Shown: positions 35,792 through 47,509, numbered from the stretch's first letter. The stretch: DNA of 64,000 nt from Sycobia sp. Sy_11 (GCA_018907035.1 JACCIC010000189.1:766001-830000); one strand, 5' to 3'. Numbers and translations are program-made. The notes: generated from the sequence alone by a model not told the origin.

Positions 35792-35856
35792 TGGCATAGT
35801 CGAGGGAACGAACGGGGCTAAACGGCGAGTCGCCCCGAGGAGCCAGGGATGGGGGG

Positions 35857-35859
<3 letters not shown>

Positions 35860-35894
<35 letters not shown>
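35860..35894. repeat. (GA)n microsatellite after poly-G
   Basis: Nine G run straight into about 33 bp of GA. Confidence 0.94.
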
Positions 35895-35899
35895 CCGAT

Positions 35900-36690
35900 G
35901 GAAACTATTTCCGGGTGGAGCGATCCGCGCGGGGGCCCTCCTGCACGATGCACACGATGCCCCAAAGCGAGTTGACCTCGACACCGACGCCGCGGCGACC
36001 GCCGTCCCTCCCTTCTCCACCTCTTCCCACCGCGTCCGAGGGCCCCTTATCCTTCTCTCGTTACCGGCACGGCAACCTGGGGGCCCCCCCGTTTCTGCCT
36101 ATCTCTCTCTCTCTCTCTCTCTCTACCTCTCTTCTCTCTCGCTCACTCTCCCCGCACCCGAGGCGGAAAGAGGGAATGCACCGAGAGTCACATCGCCGGG
36201 GTGTCGGAGGGAAGAGCGAGACCGCGTGGAGGAGGAGGAGGAGGTGGAGGAAGCGCGGGGGAAGCGGCCTCGCCGGACTTCATCTAGATCTATCTCGCCG
36301 TTGTCTCTGGCGCGAGCGGAAAAAAAATGTATATACACGTATATAAGTGACGCCAGGCCCGGTTTCCGGGTCAGGCGTCGCGGGTGGCGGGACATAGGAG
36401 TCTGTGCAGGGCCGGCGGCGCCGAGCCGAGAGCCAGAGGATCAGGTGTCATTATGGTCAAACCCCCCCCCCCTTCCTCTCCTGGTCTAAAGCGCGACGAC
36501 GAGCCCCTTGGGCATTTGTCAATCCGCGGTGTTTTGGCGTTTGGCCAGCGCCCCGGTAAAGGACGCGGTGTGAGTGAAAAGGCAACGCGCACTGCGATCG
36601 TTATGGATCGTCGTCAGTCGATCGGGGATCAAGTACAGCCGGGATTGCGGGATGAATTATCGAGCAAAGCGTTGGACCGTTCGTAACAGT
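35900..36690. other. CpG-rich block
   Basis: Nearly 800 bp of GC-rich, CpG-dense DNA holding a CT array (36100-36124), a GGA run near 36230 and a C run near 36463. The frame 35849-36346 crosses two repeats and is not called. Confidence 0.6.
36100..36124. repeat. (CT)n microsatellite, short
   Basis: About 25 bp of CT followed by looser pyrimidine DNA. Confidence 0.92.
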
Positions 36691-36699
36691 CCGGGAACG

Positions 36700-37960
36700 G
36701 CGAAATAACGGAGAAACGCCGTCGACCGGAAATTTATCCAAATGCCGATTATCCGTCAAGTGTGACCGTCAACCTGCGAGATATATGCGCGTCCGAACAC
36801 TCAATTTCAGTCGTTCGCTCGCCTAATATCACATCTGAACAGAACGTTTTAGAATTGTCGCGAATAGTATGGAATCCCATTTTGGTTCCAAATTTCTCTG
36901 GATCCAATCGGATTATACGCTATATGAAAATTCACCTTCGATGAAGATTGTCAATCGGTTTTATATTGATAAAAGATGGCATTTGTACCGAGTATGATTA
37001 TAAATGTGTGAAGTGTTTGAGCTTTATTTTCTTACTTTAATTTAGATTAACCAAAAATTAAAAGCGTGATTATTTATTCAAAAATAGTCAGTAAGCTGCA
37101 ATCACTTCACGATTATGAAATGTATATGTAATAAAGAATTTTAAATCATTCATTTGAATAGAATATTTAGTTGCATTTCATTTTCGGCTAGAATTTCGCT
37201 TTTCCCCAACGAGGATCGTGTAATTAGATCACCTGTCACGTTATTGACGATTCCAAAAGTTGATCCGGGGAAAAAGCTAAAAAATACATACTTTCAGTTT
37301 ATTGTACGTCATTTCCCGTTTTGAATTTTATTTTCTCAGAAAGTTTTTTGAACGTTTTTTATAATCCAAGAGTCTCAAAATTCGGCGTAACCGCCATCAT
37401 CAAATCGATGTCGTGCATTGCTTACGCGAAAATTTGTGAAAAATGTTTACAATTAATGTCAGTGACTAAAATTATTATTAAAATTTTACTTTTGATAATT
37501 AATTATCTTTATTGCATATACAGAACAATCGGCTTACCTTCGAGAGATAAGTAATGTATCCAATTATTCTGTCAATATCATTGTGGTTGTAGAATGTCAG
37601 CGAAACTATATCAACTATTGTTATGCATTCATTTTAAACAATTAGAAAATCGCGTTATACAATACGTTATAAGTGCCATTTGAGATCCAAATGTTAAGAG
37701 CACTCGTATATCAATATATGTTTAATAAAAAAAAAAAAAGAAATAATAATAAGAATAATAATAATGTTTATATACCGCAGTTTTATGGGGACAGGAAAAT
37801 TGGCAGTGCGGTTTTCTCTTTTCGAAATTGACAGTCAATTAGTCACTGATCGTTCGTATAACTTTATATAAACAGTAACAAGAAATAACGAATTGAAATA
37901 ACGAAGCGTAAATCGGTGATTAACGTTCGCTGCTTAATAAGCGCGAGTGCGCTTTCACGA
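36700..37960. other. AT-rich non-coding block
   Basis: Frames at 36762-36944 and 37321-37554 have varied composition but no domain. An AAT-type tract lies at about 37740-37765. Nothing else recognised. Confidence 0.5.
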
Positions 37961-37969
37961 CGGACAGCC

Positions 37970-37974
<5 letters not shown>

Positions 37975-38029
<55 letters not shown>
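37975..38029. repeat. (TA)n microsatellite
   Basis: About 54 bp of TA. Confidence 0.95.
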
Positions 38030-38032
<3 letters not shown>

Positions 38033-38162
38033 GCTCGGAACTTTTATAATTTATGGTTTTTCAACAAACAGATATCAGAGTAACGTCATAAAGTGTAATG
38101 AAAATATAATGTTCCTAATGGAGGCGAGCATGGGCCCCTTCGGGGCTCACAGAGTCCGCGCG

Positions 38163-38164
<2 letters not shown>

Positions 38165-38203
<39 letters not shown>
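38165..38203. repeat. (GA)n microsatellite
   Basis: About 38 bp of perfect GA. Confidence 0.95.
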
Positions 38204-38206
<3 letters not shown>

Positions 38207-38426
38207 AATTTTATTACCGCAATGAAAATCGCGCGCGCGTTCGCGGACGTCAAGACGTCAAGAAAGAGCAACCCTTATTTTTCGAATGATTAGCCATGAA
38301 TTATATACGTCGCTATCCGCGAGCAGAAATAAACGAGGGTGGAGCGGGGGGGAGGGTGAGGCAAGCACGGGCCCGCAACGCGCAACAATGCCGCGCAGCG
38401 CTTTCGAGTCTAATTTGTTTTAAAAT

Positions 38427-38451
38427 AAAAATAATAATAATAATAATAATA
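38427..38451. repeat. (AAT)n trinucleotide tract
   Basis: About eight AAT units. Confidence 0.9.
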
Positions 38452-38758
38452 ACAAACAAGCGCCAAAGACGAGGAACGAGTGCGCCGCGGCGGTTTAAGC
38501 GTTTACCCTCCACCCCCTCCTCGCCGCCTCACTTCCGCACCGCGGCGGCCGGTAAATTATTGCCTCGCTGTTCGAATCCTCGCGCGAAATTTCGTAATAC
38601 GCGCGACTCGGAGCGGGTCTTTGCTCTGGGAATACGGCGAGCAGACGTACAGACGTACGATGATGCACCGGCCGTCGGGCTTACATATGCGGAGACTCGC
38701 CGCGACGCTGGCCTGACCGAGCACACAAGGACGCGACGTCCGGCCGTTCTCCCCGATA

Positions 38759-38761
<3 letters not shown>

Positions 38762-38801
<40 letters not shown>
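38762..38801. repeat. (GA)n microsatellite
   Basis: About 40 bp of perfect GA. Confidence 0.95.
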
Positions 38802-38805
<4 letters not shown>

Positions 38806-39199
38806 GAAGGGGAGGTCCTCCGTCTCGGCCCGCGCCTCGAGCTCGCGCGCCTCGGAAACGAGAGAGGAGATAAATGAAATGATCGGCGGAGAATCGGTCG
38901 ATCGGGTGAAGCCCCGTCGCTTGGGCCATCCGTACCTGCGCCGCGAACGCGACGCTTTTGACAATGTCGCGGGGCCGTGGCCGCCAAACGGCAAAAAAAA
39001 AAAAAAAAATCGCGCTCTACAGCATCTCTGCTTGGACTGCGTGGACAATCGAATGCGCATCCGACATCGCGATGCTGCACGTGTAGCACGGACTGGATCG
39101 CCGTCTAAATGGGAGTTTAGGGTCGCGCGTACGGGTCATTTGATTGTAACGATCGAAATTCAAGCGAGGTAACCGGTCGCACCTTGGTCGTCTGCCGTC

Positions 39200-40130
39200 T
39201 CGGTTCATCGTTGCACGTCTGCGCGGCCACGGCAGATACGTTACGGAGAGCTATAGCCATCAAAAATACCTCGACTGACTAATCAAACAGAAACAGTCTT
39301 TATATTTCGTATGTTTTTTTTTTCCAGCCACGCAATTCCGATGACTGCCGTTTATCTAATAAAAACTGTCGAATTAACTGTTCGCTGTAGCTCTCATCGA
39401 CACTGCTCCCCTTTTCAAGCTTAAGCAGAAAAATATTTGGACTGGGCTAAATCCGTCGAAATAGAGTGTATATATGTATATAAGAAAGATTATTCACGAA
39501 AACGTATTCTGTGTCGAAATCTGTCGGAGAGAAGAGACAAATCTTCGAAAAAATTAAGCGAACGCTTCCGGAAAGAATTGACGGAGGATAATTCCGATAG
39601 GCTGGCGATGCCGATGAAATTTCGATCTCGTTGCATACCAAAATAGCGACTCGGGCACCAATAGAATGTGTAAATATCGACAGGTAAAATTTCTGATCTG
39701 TGTTTAAGTGGAGTCTCTATGGAAAACGGAGGATAGCGAGGCGTAAAGTGATTTATAATGAGAGGTTTAAGAATTTTTTCTTTATCACAGCGAGGATCAC
39801 AGTACGCCTATCCGACGTGGTCGCGCGCAAGTCGCGAGTCTCGTTTCCGAGCAGTTTTCGGGCTGGATTAAAGGTGGACGATGAAAATTCTACAGCCTAT
39901 TATTAATGTCGACCGTAATGCGAATCAAACGAATTCCCAATTGTGAAATATATTATTCCCATTTCATCGATTGTATCGCGAAATTGTAGAAATTCTTACA
40001 CCCGAGCAGTAATGCACAGTTCTGACGTATATAAATTGATTGCGAGTATTGCTCGCGCAGCGTTTCGTTCATCCATGTAATATCGAATAACCGGCACTGT
40101 AGATTTCTACTATAAAGCATTCACCTGGCG
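39200..40130. other. Mixed-composition non-coding block
   Basis: No microsatellite array. Frames 39437-39646 and 39700-39906 are Lys/Arg-rich with no domain. Nothing else recognised. Confidence 0.5.
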
Positions 40131-40356
40131 ACAGTAACGGGGGCGGGAGGATGGGAATGAGAGAGCGCGAGCGAGAGAGCAAGAAGGCGAGAAACGGAGA
40201 CACACAGAGAGAAGGAACAGGTACGTCCTTCACTTCGCATCCTCCTATTTGCACCGCGTCCCGGTATAGCCGGTATCCCGCGTATAGCTGATCCCGTATC
40301 CTCCCTATATAACGCCGACGCGAGCCAGCGTATCCGATTGACTGATTGGCGTCATT

Positions 40357-40388
<32 letters not shown>

Positions 40389-40828
40389 GGAGATTACGGA
40401 GTGCACGTGCCCTCTCCTGGCTAACGAACTACCGTTAAAAGAGCTGGGGACTCGTACGCGCGCGGCTCCTTAAAATGTTAATGGGCGCGGGGAGTTGTAT
40501 ATGTAATACGGTAGCTTTTTCCATAAATCTACGGACGTGCGTGAGGCGCGCCGCGCGATCGAGCCAGCGCATTCGCCATCGGCTCATCTCGCCTTTCCCC
40601 GCACGATCCCCCTCCCCACCCACCCACCCGCCGGGCGCCCTTTATATTTATGCGCGCGGCCACGGCCCCGTCGTCGGCTCGTTTTCCAGAGCCGCGCGCG
40701 ACCCGCGCCGACCGCGCGCCTTATAAAAGGAAGGCGACTTGTCCGACAAAATTATTATCGCCCGGTCGACACTTTTCAAGATGTAGATTCGCCCGAGGGG
40801 TAGGAAAGAGAGGGCGGAGGAGGGGGGC

Positions 40829-40830
<2 letters not shown>

Positions 40831-40866
<36 letters not shown>
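40831..40866. repeat. (GA)n microsatellite
   Basis: About 36 bp of GA. A shorter GA run is at about 40360-40377. Confidence 0.94.
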
Positions 40867-40868
<2 letters not shown>

Positions 40869-41029
40869 CCCCACCCGAGCCCGGGCCGCGATGCTTTATA
40901 GCCGGTGTAATTTCTGGGATTAACCTTTTTTTACTCCCCGCTCTGCTCCCTCTCTCTCTCTCCCCCCTTCCTCCCACCTTGCCGGCGAAGGATTCCGAGC
41001 GATTCGCTTGCCGAATTTACGGCACGGAC

Positions 41030-41032
<3 letters not shown>

Positions 41033-41081
<49 letters not shown>
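41033..41081. repeat. (TA)n microsatellite
   Basis: About 49 bp of perfect TA inside CpG-rich flanks. Confidence 0.95.
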
Positions 41082-41082
<1 letters not shown>

Positions 41083-41194
41083 CACGCGGCGGAGAGATCG
41101 ATAACGTCAGGGCGGCTCTTAAGTCGACCGCGTGTCGGTAAATTATTCCGTGGAACGAGATTATCGTTAAAGGAGTAACGCGCCGCTTCTTTTT

Positions 41195-41197
<3 letters not shown>

Positions 41198-41229
<32 letters not shown>
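41198..41229. repeat. (CT)n microsatellite
   Basis: About 32 bp of CT. Confidence 0.94.
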
Positions 41230-41234
<5 letters not shown>

Positions 41235-41410
41235 TTCCCTTTCGCGTGTATGGATCTATACGACTGGCCTCGTAATCATTATTGTCGCTCTCGACTGGCA
41301 CGGAAATCCTTTATATGCGCAATCCGAGTTCGTGTATTACAAAAAGAAGAAGTAAGAAATAAAAGAAGAATCAGAGTAAAGTGGAAGAGGAAAAAATTTA
41401 GGTATATATA

Positions 41411-41413
<3 letters not shown>

Positions 41414-41459
<46 letters not shown>
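41414..41459. repeat. (TA)n microsatellite
   Basis: About 46 bp of perfect TA. Confidence 0.95.
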
Positions 41460-41463
<4 letters not shown>

Positions 41464-41840
41464 GTATATAATAACGACTTTCCTACAATGTATGTATGTG
41501 AAAGGGGATAGAGCGAACCGAAAGAGTAAGTCGGGGCATAAAAGGCCTGAAAAGAAATAGAATAAAAAAAAAAATTAAAGCGAATAAAAATGCGTTATGA
41601 AGCGTATTGTATAGAATACCTCACTCGTCCATCCCCCGTGCTTCTGGGTAATTTTTTGTGTATTTTCGAAAAGTTATTGGAGCCATTGGCCTGCCTTCGA
41701 GGTGCCCGTATACGCCATTAAACACGCTTCTAAACGTGTCCCATTATATATAGACGAATGAAAAAAAAAAATCTTTTTTTGATTCGATCTCTCTTATCCC
41801 GAGCACCGCGGCTCCTCTTTTTTATTTACGTATGTATATG

Positions 41841-41905
41841 TAGCCGCGGGAAAGCGCGGCGGAGCGCTGCGCGTCATGCGCGGTCGCGGGTTCGATTCAC
41901 ACGCG
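41841..41905 (+). repeat. Possible tRNA-like or SINE-head remnant
   Basis: GGTTCGATTC at 41889-41898 is a near-perfect B box of a tRNA-type internal promoter, preceded by GGTCGC as in many tRNA variable regions. A CTGCG/CGCGG stem with a 7-base loop lies where an anticodon arm would be, and TAGCC at 41841 sits where an A box would begin. The T stem has two mismatches and no acceptor stem forms, so it is not a working tRNA. A chance match in CpG-rich DNA remains possible. Confidence 0.28.
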
Positions 41906-41975
41906 GGGTTTCTTCCCCTATATACATCTTTATATATATTTAGGTACATCTGGGAATGATGAAAGGTGAGAGAGA

Positions 41976-41977
41976 AG

Positions 41978-42005
<28 letters not shown>
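41976..42005. repeat. (GA)n microsatellite
   Basis: About 30 bp of GA. Confidence 0.94.
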
Positions 42006-42008
<3 letters not shown>

Positions 42009-42256
42009 TTTGGAAAATTCGATCGGGAGTAAAGAGAACGCGCGAGCCAGACTGCCCTGCTACCTGTGGAATCCCCCGTAAACGGTCACCTTATATAATA
42101 AATAAAATAGGACTCCTCCCCACTATATATATATATACATATATATAAAGGGCTTTGTCACACCGAAAATTTGGGCGGTGCGCTCGCTTTGCTCGGATGC
42201 CCGCGTGAATGCGACAGCTAAAATCGATCTCGTCGAGATTTTTACGCCGTACACGC

Positions 42257-42259
<3 letters not shown>

Positions 42260-42315
<56 letters not shown>
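42260..42315. repeat. (TA)n microsatellite
   Basis: About 56 bp of perfect TA, preceded by a GCGTGT run. Confidence 0.95.
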
Positions 42316-42317
<2 letters not shown>

Positions 42318-42477
42318 AACGTAGCGCGTCGGAGAAAGCTCGCAACTCGCGCGTATACAGGCGGCTACTCGACTGTATCGTGCCGAGTCTCTATTTTTCC
42401 ACCCCCTCTCCCTCTCACCACCCATCTCTACTCTTACTTTTTTTCATTTTTTAATAAACCGAGATACGCGCGCACAC

Positions 42478-42483
<6 letters not shown>

Positions 42484-42525
<42 letters not shown>
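42484..42525. repeat. (GA)n microsatellite
   Basis: About 42 bp of perfect GA. Confidence 0.95.
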
Positions 42526-42529
<4 letters not shown>

Positions 42530-42599
42530 TGTGTCCTGATCGCTTTATCGCGCGACAACTTCATTCAGAGGAACGAGCGCCGATTATCACGGTTTCGAT

Positions 42600-43000
42600 C
42601 TACCTCCATATGTCGAAAATGCTTTTTCTCTCGAAATAGGAGGTGGGAGAGAACGGGGACGTTGCCGCGAGGTTCGAACGACGGATTACCAAGGGTGACT
42701 AGGAGGATTGGAGAAGAAGCTGCTTGATTTGATTAATGTTTATTAAGAAATTAGATAACTAAATAAATAAATAACCGAGAAATTGAGCTATATATATATA
42801 TATATATGTTAAAATAATTTGGATAATTACGCATGCGATTTCTATAAATTAAAAAAAAACATCTATATTATTTGTTTTTCACTAATAATCCAGAAAAAAC
42901 GAATTTCACTGAAAAATCTGGCCTGGATAAAGTTCCGTTTAACACTAGCGAGGAGCATAAAGGACAAAGATAAACATACAGTTACGAAATCTCTGTAAAT
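42600..43000. other. AT-rich non-coding block
   Basis: A short TA run at about 42789-42808, otherwise nothing recognised. Confidence 0.5.
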
Positions 43001-43109
43001 GTGCACGACCGCGCTCGCACCATCGAACCGAATTCTCATCATTGGATTATCCAATCGTTGAAATTTCCAGCCAATGCGTACTTCCCCAAAATCGTAAAGG
43101 CATTCCTCG

Positions 43110-43350
43110 AGGACACCCGTCCTCCGACCGTCGCAATTCGTCCGCGAACTCGTCGAGCGCGAATTGCGCGGGCCACGTCGGCGAGGCCGACTGCGCGCGA
43201 TCCGCGCCGCGTCACGTTGCCCGGCAATAAGGACGATCCGCGCGAGGCGGGATAATCGGTTCGCGCTCGTCTCGCGCGCTGTACGCCCGTTAACTGGCGA
43301 CGTACCGTATCCGCGAATTCGCGGGTCTTCGCGCCGAGATATCGGCGCCC
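43110..43350. other. CpG-rich patch
   Basis: Very CpG-dense, with complex rather than repetitive sequence. Frames are open in several phases on both strands (43001-43255 plus, 42863-43369 minus). None has a domain, and composition alone can explain the lack of stops. Confidence 0.5.
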
Positions 43351-43477
43351 CCCTGCCCCACACGCACACACAGAGGTGTATATTTTATAAGAGCGCGCCG
43401 ATCACGTCCGCCAAGATAACGTCATTCAATTAATATACTATTGTTCGAAAATTAATGCTGCAGTATTGTGAGTGAGT

Positions 43478-43493
43478 GAGTGTGTGCGTGTGC

Positions 43494-43544
<51 letters not shown>
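43478..43544. repeat. (GT)n microsatellite
   Basis: Imperfect GTGA/GTGC units on the left, then over 40 bp of perfect GT. Confidence 0.96.
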
Positions 43545-43545
<1 letters not shown>

Positions 43546-43619
43546 ACGAATGCAGTAACGCACGAGAACGTGCGCACTCGAGTCCGGGGGACCTCGAGAG
43601 TCTTTTTGATTATGATTTT

Positions 43620-43623
<4 letters not shown>

Positions 43624-43667
<44 letters not shown>
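43624..43667. repeat. (TA)n microsatellite
   Basis: About 43 bp of TA. Confidence 0.95.
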
Positions 43668-43671
<4 letters not shown>

Positions 43672-43756
43672 TTTTTTCTTCTTTTATTTCGCCTCAGCTC
43701 TTCGGCATTCGAGATTTGACGTAACGTTATTAGATAAGCCGGATAACTTTGACTTA

Positions 43757-43848
43757 ATTATTATTATTATTATCATTATTATTATTATTGTTATTATTGT
43801 TATTATTATTGATATTATCATTATTATTATTTTTATCATTATTGTTAT
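43757..43848. repeat. (TTA)n trinucleotide tract
   Basis: About 90 bp of TTA with TCA and TTG variants. The minus strand reads as poly-Asn, judged an artefact. Confidence 0.93.
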
Positions 43849-43960
43849 TCCGTGCGCGGCATTGTCGTGAGAATGGCGCGAATCGCTCGCGACGGAACGC
43901 GCAGGAATAAAAAAAATCATGCACATCAGAAGCGGACGAAAAGACGTTTGAATAGAGCGT

Positions 43961-43986
43961 GGGTGGGGGAGGGGTTGGGGAAAGGG
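43961..43986 (+). other. Potential G-quadruplex motif
   Basis: Five G runs of 3, 5, 4, 4 and 3 bases with loops of only 1-3 bases. Confidence 0.65.
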
Positions 43987-44039
43987 AGGAAATTAAATAT
44001 CGCGATTTTTTCGCGCTTCGGCTATATCTCACGTACGTA

Positions 44040-44274
44040 GTTCGAACATAATAGAAAAAAAATCAAAAATGTCTGATTTTCAGTGATCCTTCTATCTCTC
44101 TCTGTCTCCCGATCGCTCCTATATTAACTTGTAACGTCAGTTCTGATATATTAATAAAGTACGGGCGCGTGCGCGACCGTGACTTGGCAATATTTTAAAC
44201 TATTGTTGCTGCATAATAAATAATGCACCGGGCCCCTTATATACAGTAAGATGTAACTCTATTAAAACGGGTTA

Positions 44275-44311
<37 letters not shown>

Positions 44312-44690
44312 AGTGATTGAAATGCTAGAGAGGTATATTATAAATGTATAAATCAATTTTTAAAAAAATAAAATAAATAACAATAATAATAAATAATAAT
44401 AAATAAATAAAAATCAAATACCACGTAGCCAGCGCACCCTTCCGATCTACTATGCAATGTTAATCGAAAGGAACGTGGGTACGCATTGTAGAAATTGAAA
44501 AGGCTTTAAAGGCTGGGCCTCGATACGAAGTTCGTACTCTCCTTCATTGTGTTCTCGGGTGGCAGGAGGGGTTGGGTAGGCGGGGCGACGAGCGTTTCAC
44601 GAATGTAAAAATTAAATTCGCGAAATAGCAGTTTTCCAGCCGCTCCGATACTTTGCGGGCCCGCCCCCGCGCGGTATTCGAATGATCATT
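44040..44690. other. AT-rich non-coding block
   Basis: Contains a TA run (44277-44308) and an A-rich AAT/AAAT stretch at about 44360-44420. No gene recognised. Confidence 0.5.
44277..44308. repeat. (TA)n microsatellite
   Basis: About 32 bp of TA. Confidence 0.93.
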
Positions 44691-44846
44691 ATATTAGTAA
44701 TATCGTGCAGGAACAAAAAAGGGCAAAAATTTCTCGGGGACCGTCGCGTTCGAGGGCTTGAGAAAAAGGTGCTATCCTAGAGATACACACACAGGCACAC
44801 GCGCGCGCACACACACACATACACAAAATATATACTCTAGAAAACA

Positions 44847-44850
<4 letters not shown>

Positions 44851-44895
<45 letters not shown>
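44851..44895. repeat. (TA)n microsatellite
   Basis: About 45 bp of perfect TA. An imperfect CA/CG run precedes it at 44785-44825. Confidence 0.95.
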
Positions 44896-44898
<3 letters not shown>

Positions 44899-45013
44899 GT
44901 AGTTTATAATCCACCTTATTGAGCGCGACGAGTGGAGAGCCGTACATGAGAGGTTCCCCCGTCGGACTAACGGAGAATTTTTACCTCTCGCCGGCATAAA
45001 AAGCAAATAATGC

Positions 45014-45016
<3 letters not shown>

Positions 45017-45062
<46 letters not shown>
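45017..45062. repeat. (TA)n microsatellite
   Basis: About 46 bp of perfect TA. Confidence 0.95.
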
Positions 45063-45065
<3 letters not shown>

Positions 45066-45167
45066 GTTTGTGCGTATATGTGAGCCTCGAGAGCGCGCCG
45101 AGAGGTAAAGGCGACCTTTGTGTATAACGGCATTGTCCTGATTAACAATGCGCGGTACTCTCGAGAC

Positions 45168-45222
45168 GAAGAAAGAGGAAGAAAGAAGAAGAATAAGAAG
45201 AAGAAGAAGAAGAAGAGGAAGC
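45168..45222. repeat. (GAA)n purine tract
   Basis: About 55 bp of almost pure purine made of GAA units. Confidence 0.92.
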
Positions 45223-45289
45223 TGCATTCCAGCCTTCTGTAATCTGCGGGTGGAGGTGGACGTATACATGTTACATTCTCGGAGCTGAA

Positions 45290-45600
45290 ACACGGAGAAC
45301 ACTCCGTCGCGAGCGGGACGTTGGGGGGGGGGGAGGGCGAGGGCGCATCTCGCGCACCGTGGAGGCAATTTATAATTCACGTCGGCCCTCGGGACGCGCG
45401 TGCCGGCGTACAGGGCTTACCCGCGCCCAGACGCCGAGAGCCGTCCTATTCCGCCTCTTATTTTGGATATGACCCGTACGCGCACGTTCTTGGGTCGTTT
45501 CGTCGGACGGCGGGTGGGGGGGGGGCGGGGGTTGGTTGTATCGAAGGTGGATCGAGCGGACAAAGGTGGGACGCGAGCGGGCGCGGCGCTGGCATTAAAA
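45290..45600. other. CpG-rich patch with G runs
   Basis: GC-rich DNA with two long G runs, at about 45321-45332 and 45516-45525. The second lies among flanking G runs that could form a quadruplex. No coding frame accepted. Confidence 0.55.
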
Positions 45601-45719
45601 GGGCGATTAATTATTTATTGGACCGCGACCAATTGATACGGAGTACACTTCGTTCCCAGCATAATTTTCTTACACGTCGATCGCCAACTTGGCTCTGTCC
45701 CGGTGCTCGGAAATAATTT

Positions 45720-46219
45720 TTTATTAATTCTCAATTTGTTGCAAGTGTCAACAGCCTAAGTTAACAGCCCGTTCAGGGATCCTATTAAGATCTTCAATGG
45801 GGGATTTTATCTTAAGAGCCGATTAAGGCATCGCTCGAGAGTTTCATTTTCCAAGCATAAGTTTCAAATGATCGCCGAAATCTTGCACGTTTTTACGCGA
45901 GACGTAGGATTAACGTGCGTAAATATACGGTAAATGTGCCGAAAAGAAAGCGTTGATTATGAACGAAGATCATATGTGCGAATGTAATGTAATATAATAA
46001 TAATAATATATGTACTTTAAGGATACGGAAACGGTGTTTATATTAGTTTTGCTGCAAAACCCGCGGTCATAAATGCTGGAAATTATAAAAAACATTTGGC
46101 TCTTTCGTATTGGGTAGTTGGCTGTGAATCGATTGGACTGGGATGTACTTTATTCTATTTTTTATTCTATTTTTTTGCTTTATCTAGCTTAAATATAGAT
46201 TTTGGAATTGTTGAGTTGT

Positions 46220-46276
<57 letters not shown>

Positions 46277-46400
46277 AATTAAAAATATAAAAAATCTTAA
46301 AAAGTAAAGAACGAACGCCAGGAATTTATTGTTAAATCATCAACCGTCAACGGTACAGAGAGCCATCCCCCTTACTTTTGCACGACGATAAAAAAGGCTC
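45720..46400. other. AT-rich non-coding block
   Basis: One TA array, otherwise nothing recognised. Confidence 0.5.
46222..46274. repeat. (TA)n microsatellite
   Basis: About 53 bp of perfect TA. Confidence 0.95.
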
Positions 46401-46461
46401 CTCACATACGAATGTCCGTGCCGAATAATGACTTTAATTACCGCAACTCTTTCCGCCCTTC

Positions 46462-46465
<4 letters not shown>

Positions 46466-46504
<39 letters not shown>
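46466..46504. repeat. (CT)n microsatellite
   Basis: About 39 bp of CT. Confidence 0.95.
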
Positions 46505-46511
<7 letters not shown>

Positions 46512-46648
46512 TGCGCCTCGCTCAGTCCTCGTCTCGGCGGCGCACGCAGGGCGCGGCAGCGCGCGGATTACTCGAGGGACGCGCAGCGCGTCCGAGCCAT
46601 AAATCACAGCGCCGAAATTCCAGCCGCAACGCGCGCACCTATACATAT

Positions 46649-46649
<1 letters not shown>

Positions 46650-46692
<43 letters not shown>
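46650..46692. repeat. (GT)n microsatellite
   Basis: About 43 bp of perfect GT. Confidence 0.96.
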
Positions 46693-46695
<3 letters not shown>

Positions 46696-46743
46696 GCTCG
46701 CGCGTACGTCAGGGCAACAACAAGTACACTTGTTCCCCTCGGA

Positions 46744-46747
<4 letters not shown>

Positions 46748-46774
<27 letters not shown>
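46748..46774. repeat. (CT)n microsatellite
   Basis: About 27 bp of CT, followed by looser pyrimidine DNA to about 46818. Confidence 0.93.
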
Positions 46775-46780
<6 letters not shown>

Positions 46781-47051
46781 CTCTCTCACTCTCTGTCTCC
46801 CTCGCCCTTTCTTCTCCTGGCTCCTTCGCCGTTCGATCACTCTCTGCTCACAGAGAGGCCCTCCACTACCAACTTGGCGCATGACACGGTTTCGTTCGTC
46901 CCCCTCTCCGCCCCCACCGCCCCCGCCCATGCGCACGCGCGACAATGCCGCTGCACCTTACGCGCGTTTTCTATATACGTATGGCGTATAATGGGATGCG
47001 GGCCGATGCCCCGCGGGCTCGCACCTCAATATAAAGCACGCCTCGAGCTAC

Positions 47052-47059
<8 letters not shown>

Positions 47060-47084
<25 letters not shown>
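47060..47084. repeat. (TA)n microsatellite, short
   Basis: About 25 bp of TA after ACAT units. Confidence 0.9.
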
Positions 47085-47191
47085 GGGGCACCTCGACAAT
47101 TTTCCCATTCGTCCCTATGTGTAAGAATGTGTGCAGTGTATGTGTGTGAAGACTGACGAAAGAAAGGAAGTTCGTGTATATATGAACGCGC

Positions 47192-47197
<6 letters not shown>

Positions 47198-47231
<34 letters not shown>
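47198..47231. repeat. (GT)n microsatellite after a CG run
   Basis: About 34 bp of GT, preceded by an alternating CG run at 47187-47194. Confidence 0.94.
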
Positions 47232-47233
<2 letters not shown>

Positions 47234-47509
47234 CCCAGAATGAGGCCGACGGCGATGTCGTCTCGCTGTATATCGGTAATCTTCCGCCGTAGCTCTTGGT
47301 GCCTCGCGCGCTCGCTCACCTATTCGCGTCTTTGTTTTCCGTCAGTAGGTTGTTGATTTTATCGCGAGGGCTCCTTTTTCCGTTTCTTTTCTTCTTCTTC
47401 CATTCGGAAACTGTTCTCCCCGCTCGCCCGTGTCCCGAGGGCGCGCTGCTCTCGATATCCCCCATTATTCCAACATTATGTATATACGCATGCTCCCTTT
47501 AACCCATAT

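Larger units (their letters stand above)
38290..39180. other. CpG-rich block
   Basis: Nearly 900 bp of CpG-dense DNA with an AAT tract (38427-38451) and a GA array inside. Long frames on both strands (38296-38805, 38529-39089) read through these repeats, so they are not accepted as genes. Confidence 0.6.
40430..41100. other. CpG-rich block
   Basis: GC-rich, CpG-dense DNA with a GA array and a TA array inside. No consistent coding frame. Confidence 0.6.
46510..47040. other. CpG-rich block with repeats
   Basis: GC-rich DNA interrupted by GT and CT arrays. The frame 46412-47149 (245 codons) is open only because it crosses three arrays that lack stops, so it is rejected as a gene. Confidence 0.6.

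Noticed and set aside
38529..39089. 186-codon minus-strand frame, with a 169-codon frame on the other strand
   Set aside because: Both cross the GA/CT array at 38762-38801 and have compositions explained by GC-rich DNA.
43754..44032. Minus-strand frame with a poly-Asn tail, resembling a low-complexity regulatory protein
   Set aside because: The Asn run is the complement of the TTA trinucleotide tract, and the upstream part has no domain.
46412..47149. 245-codon plus-strand frame
   Set aside because: It is open because it passes through CT, GT and CT arrays that contain no stop in this phase. The product is mostly Ser-Leu and Cys-Val runs.
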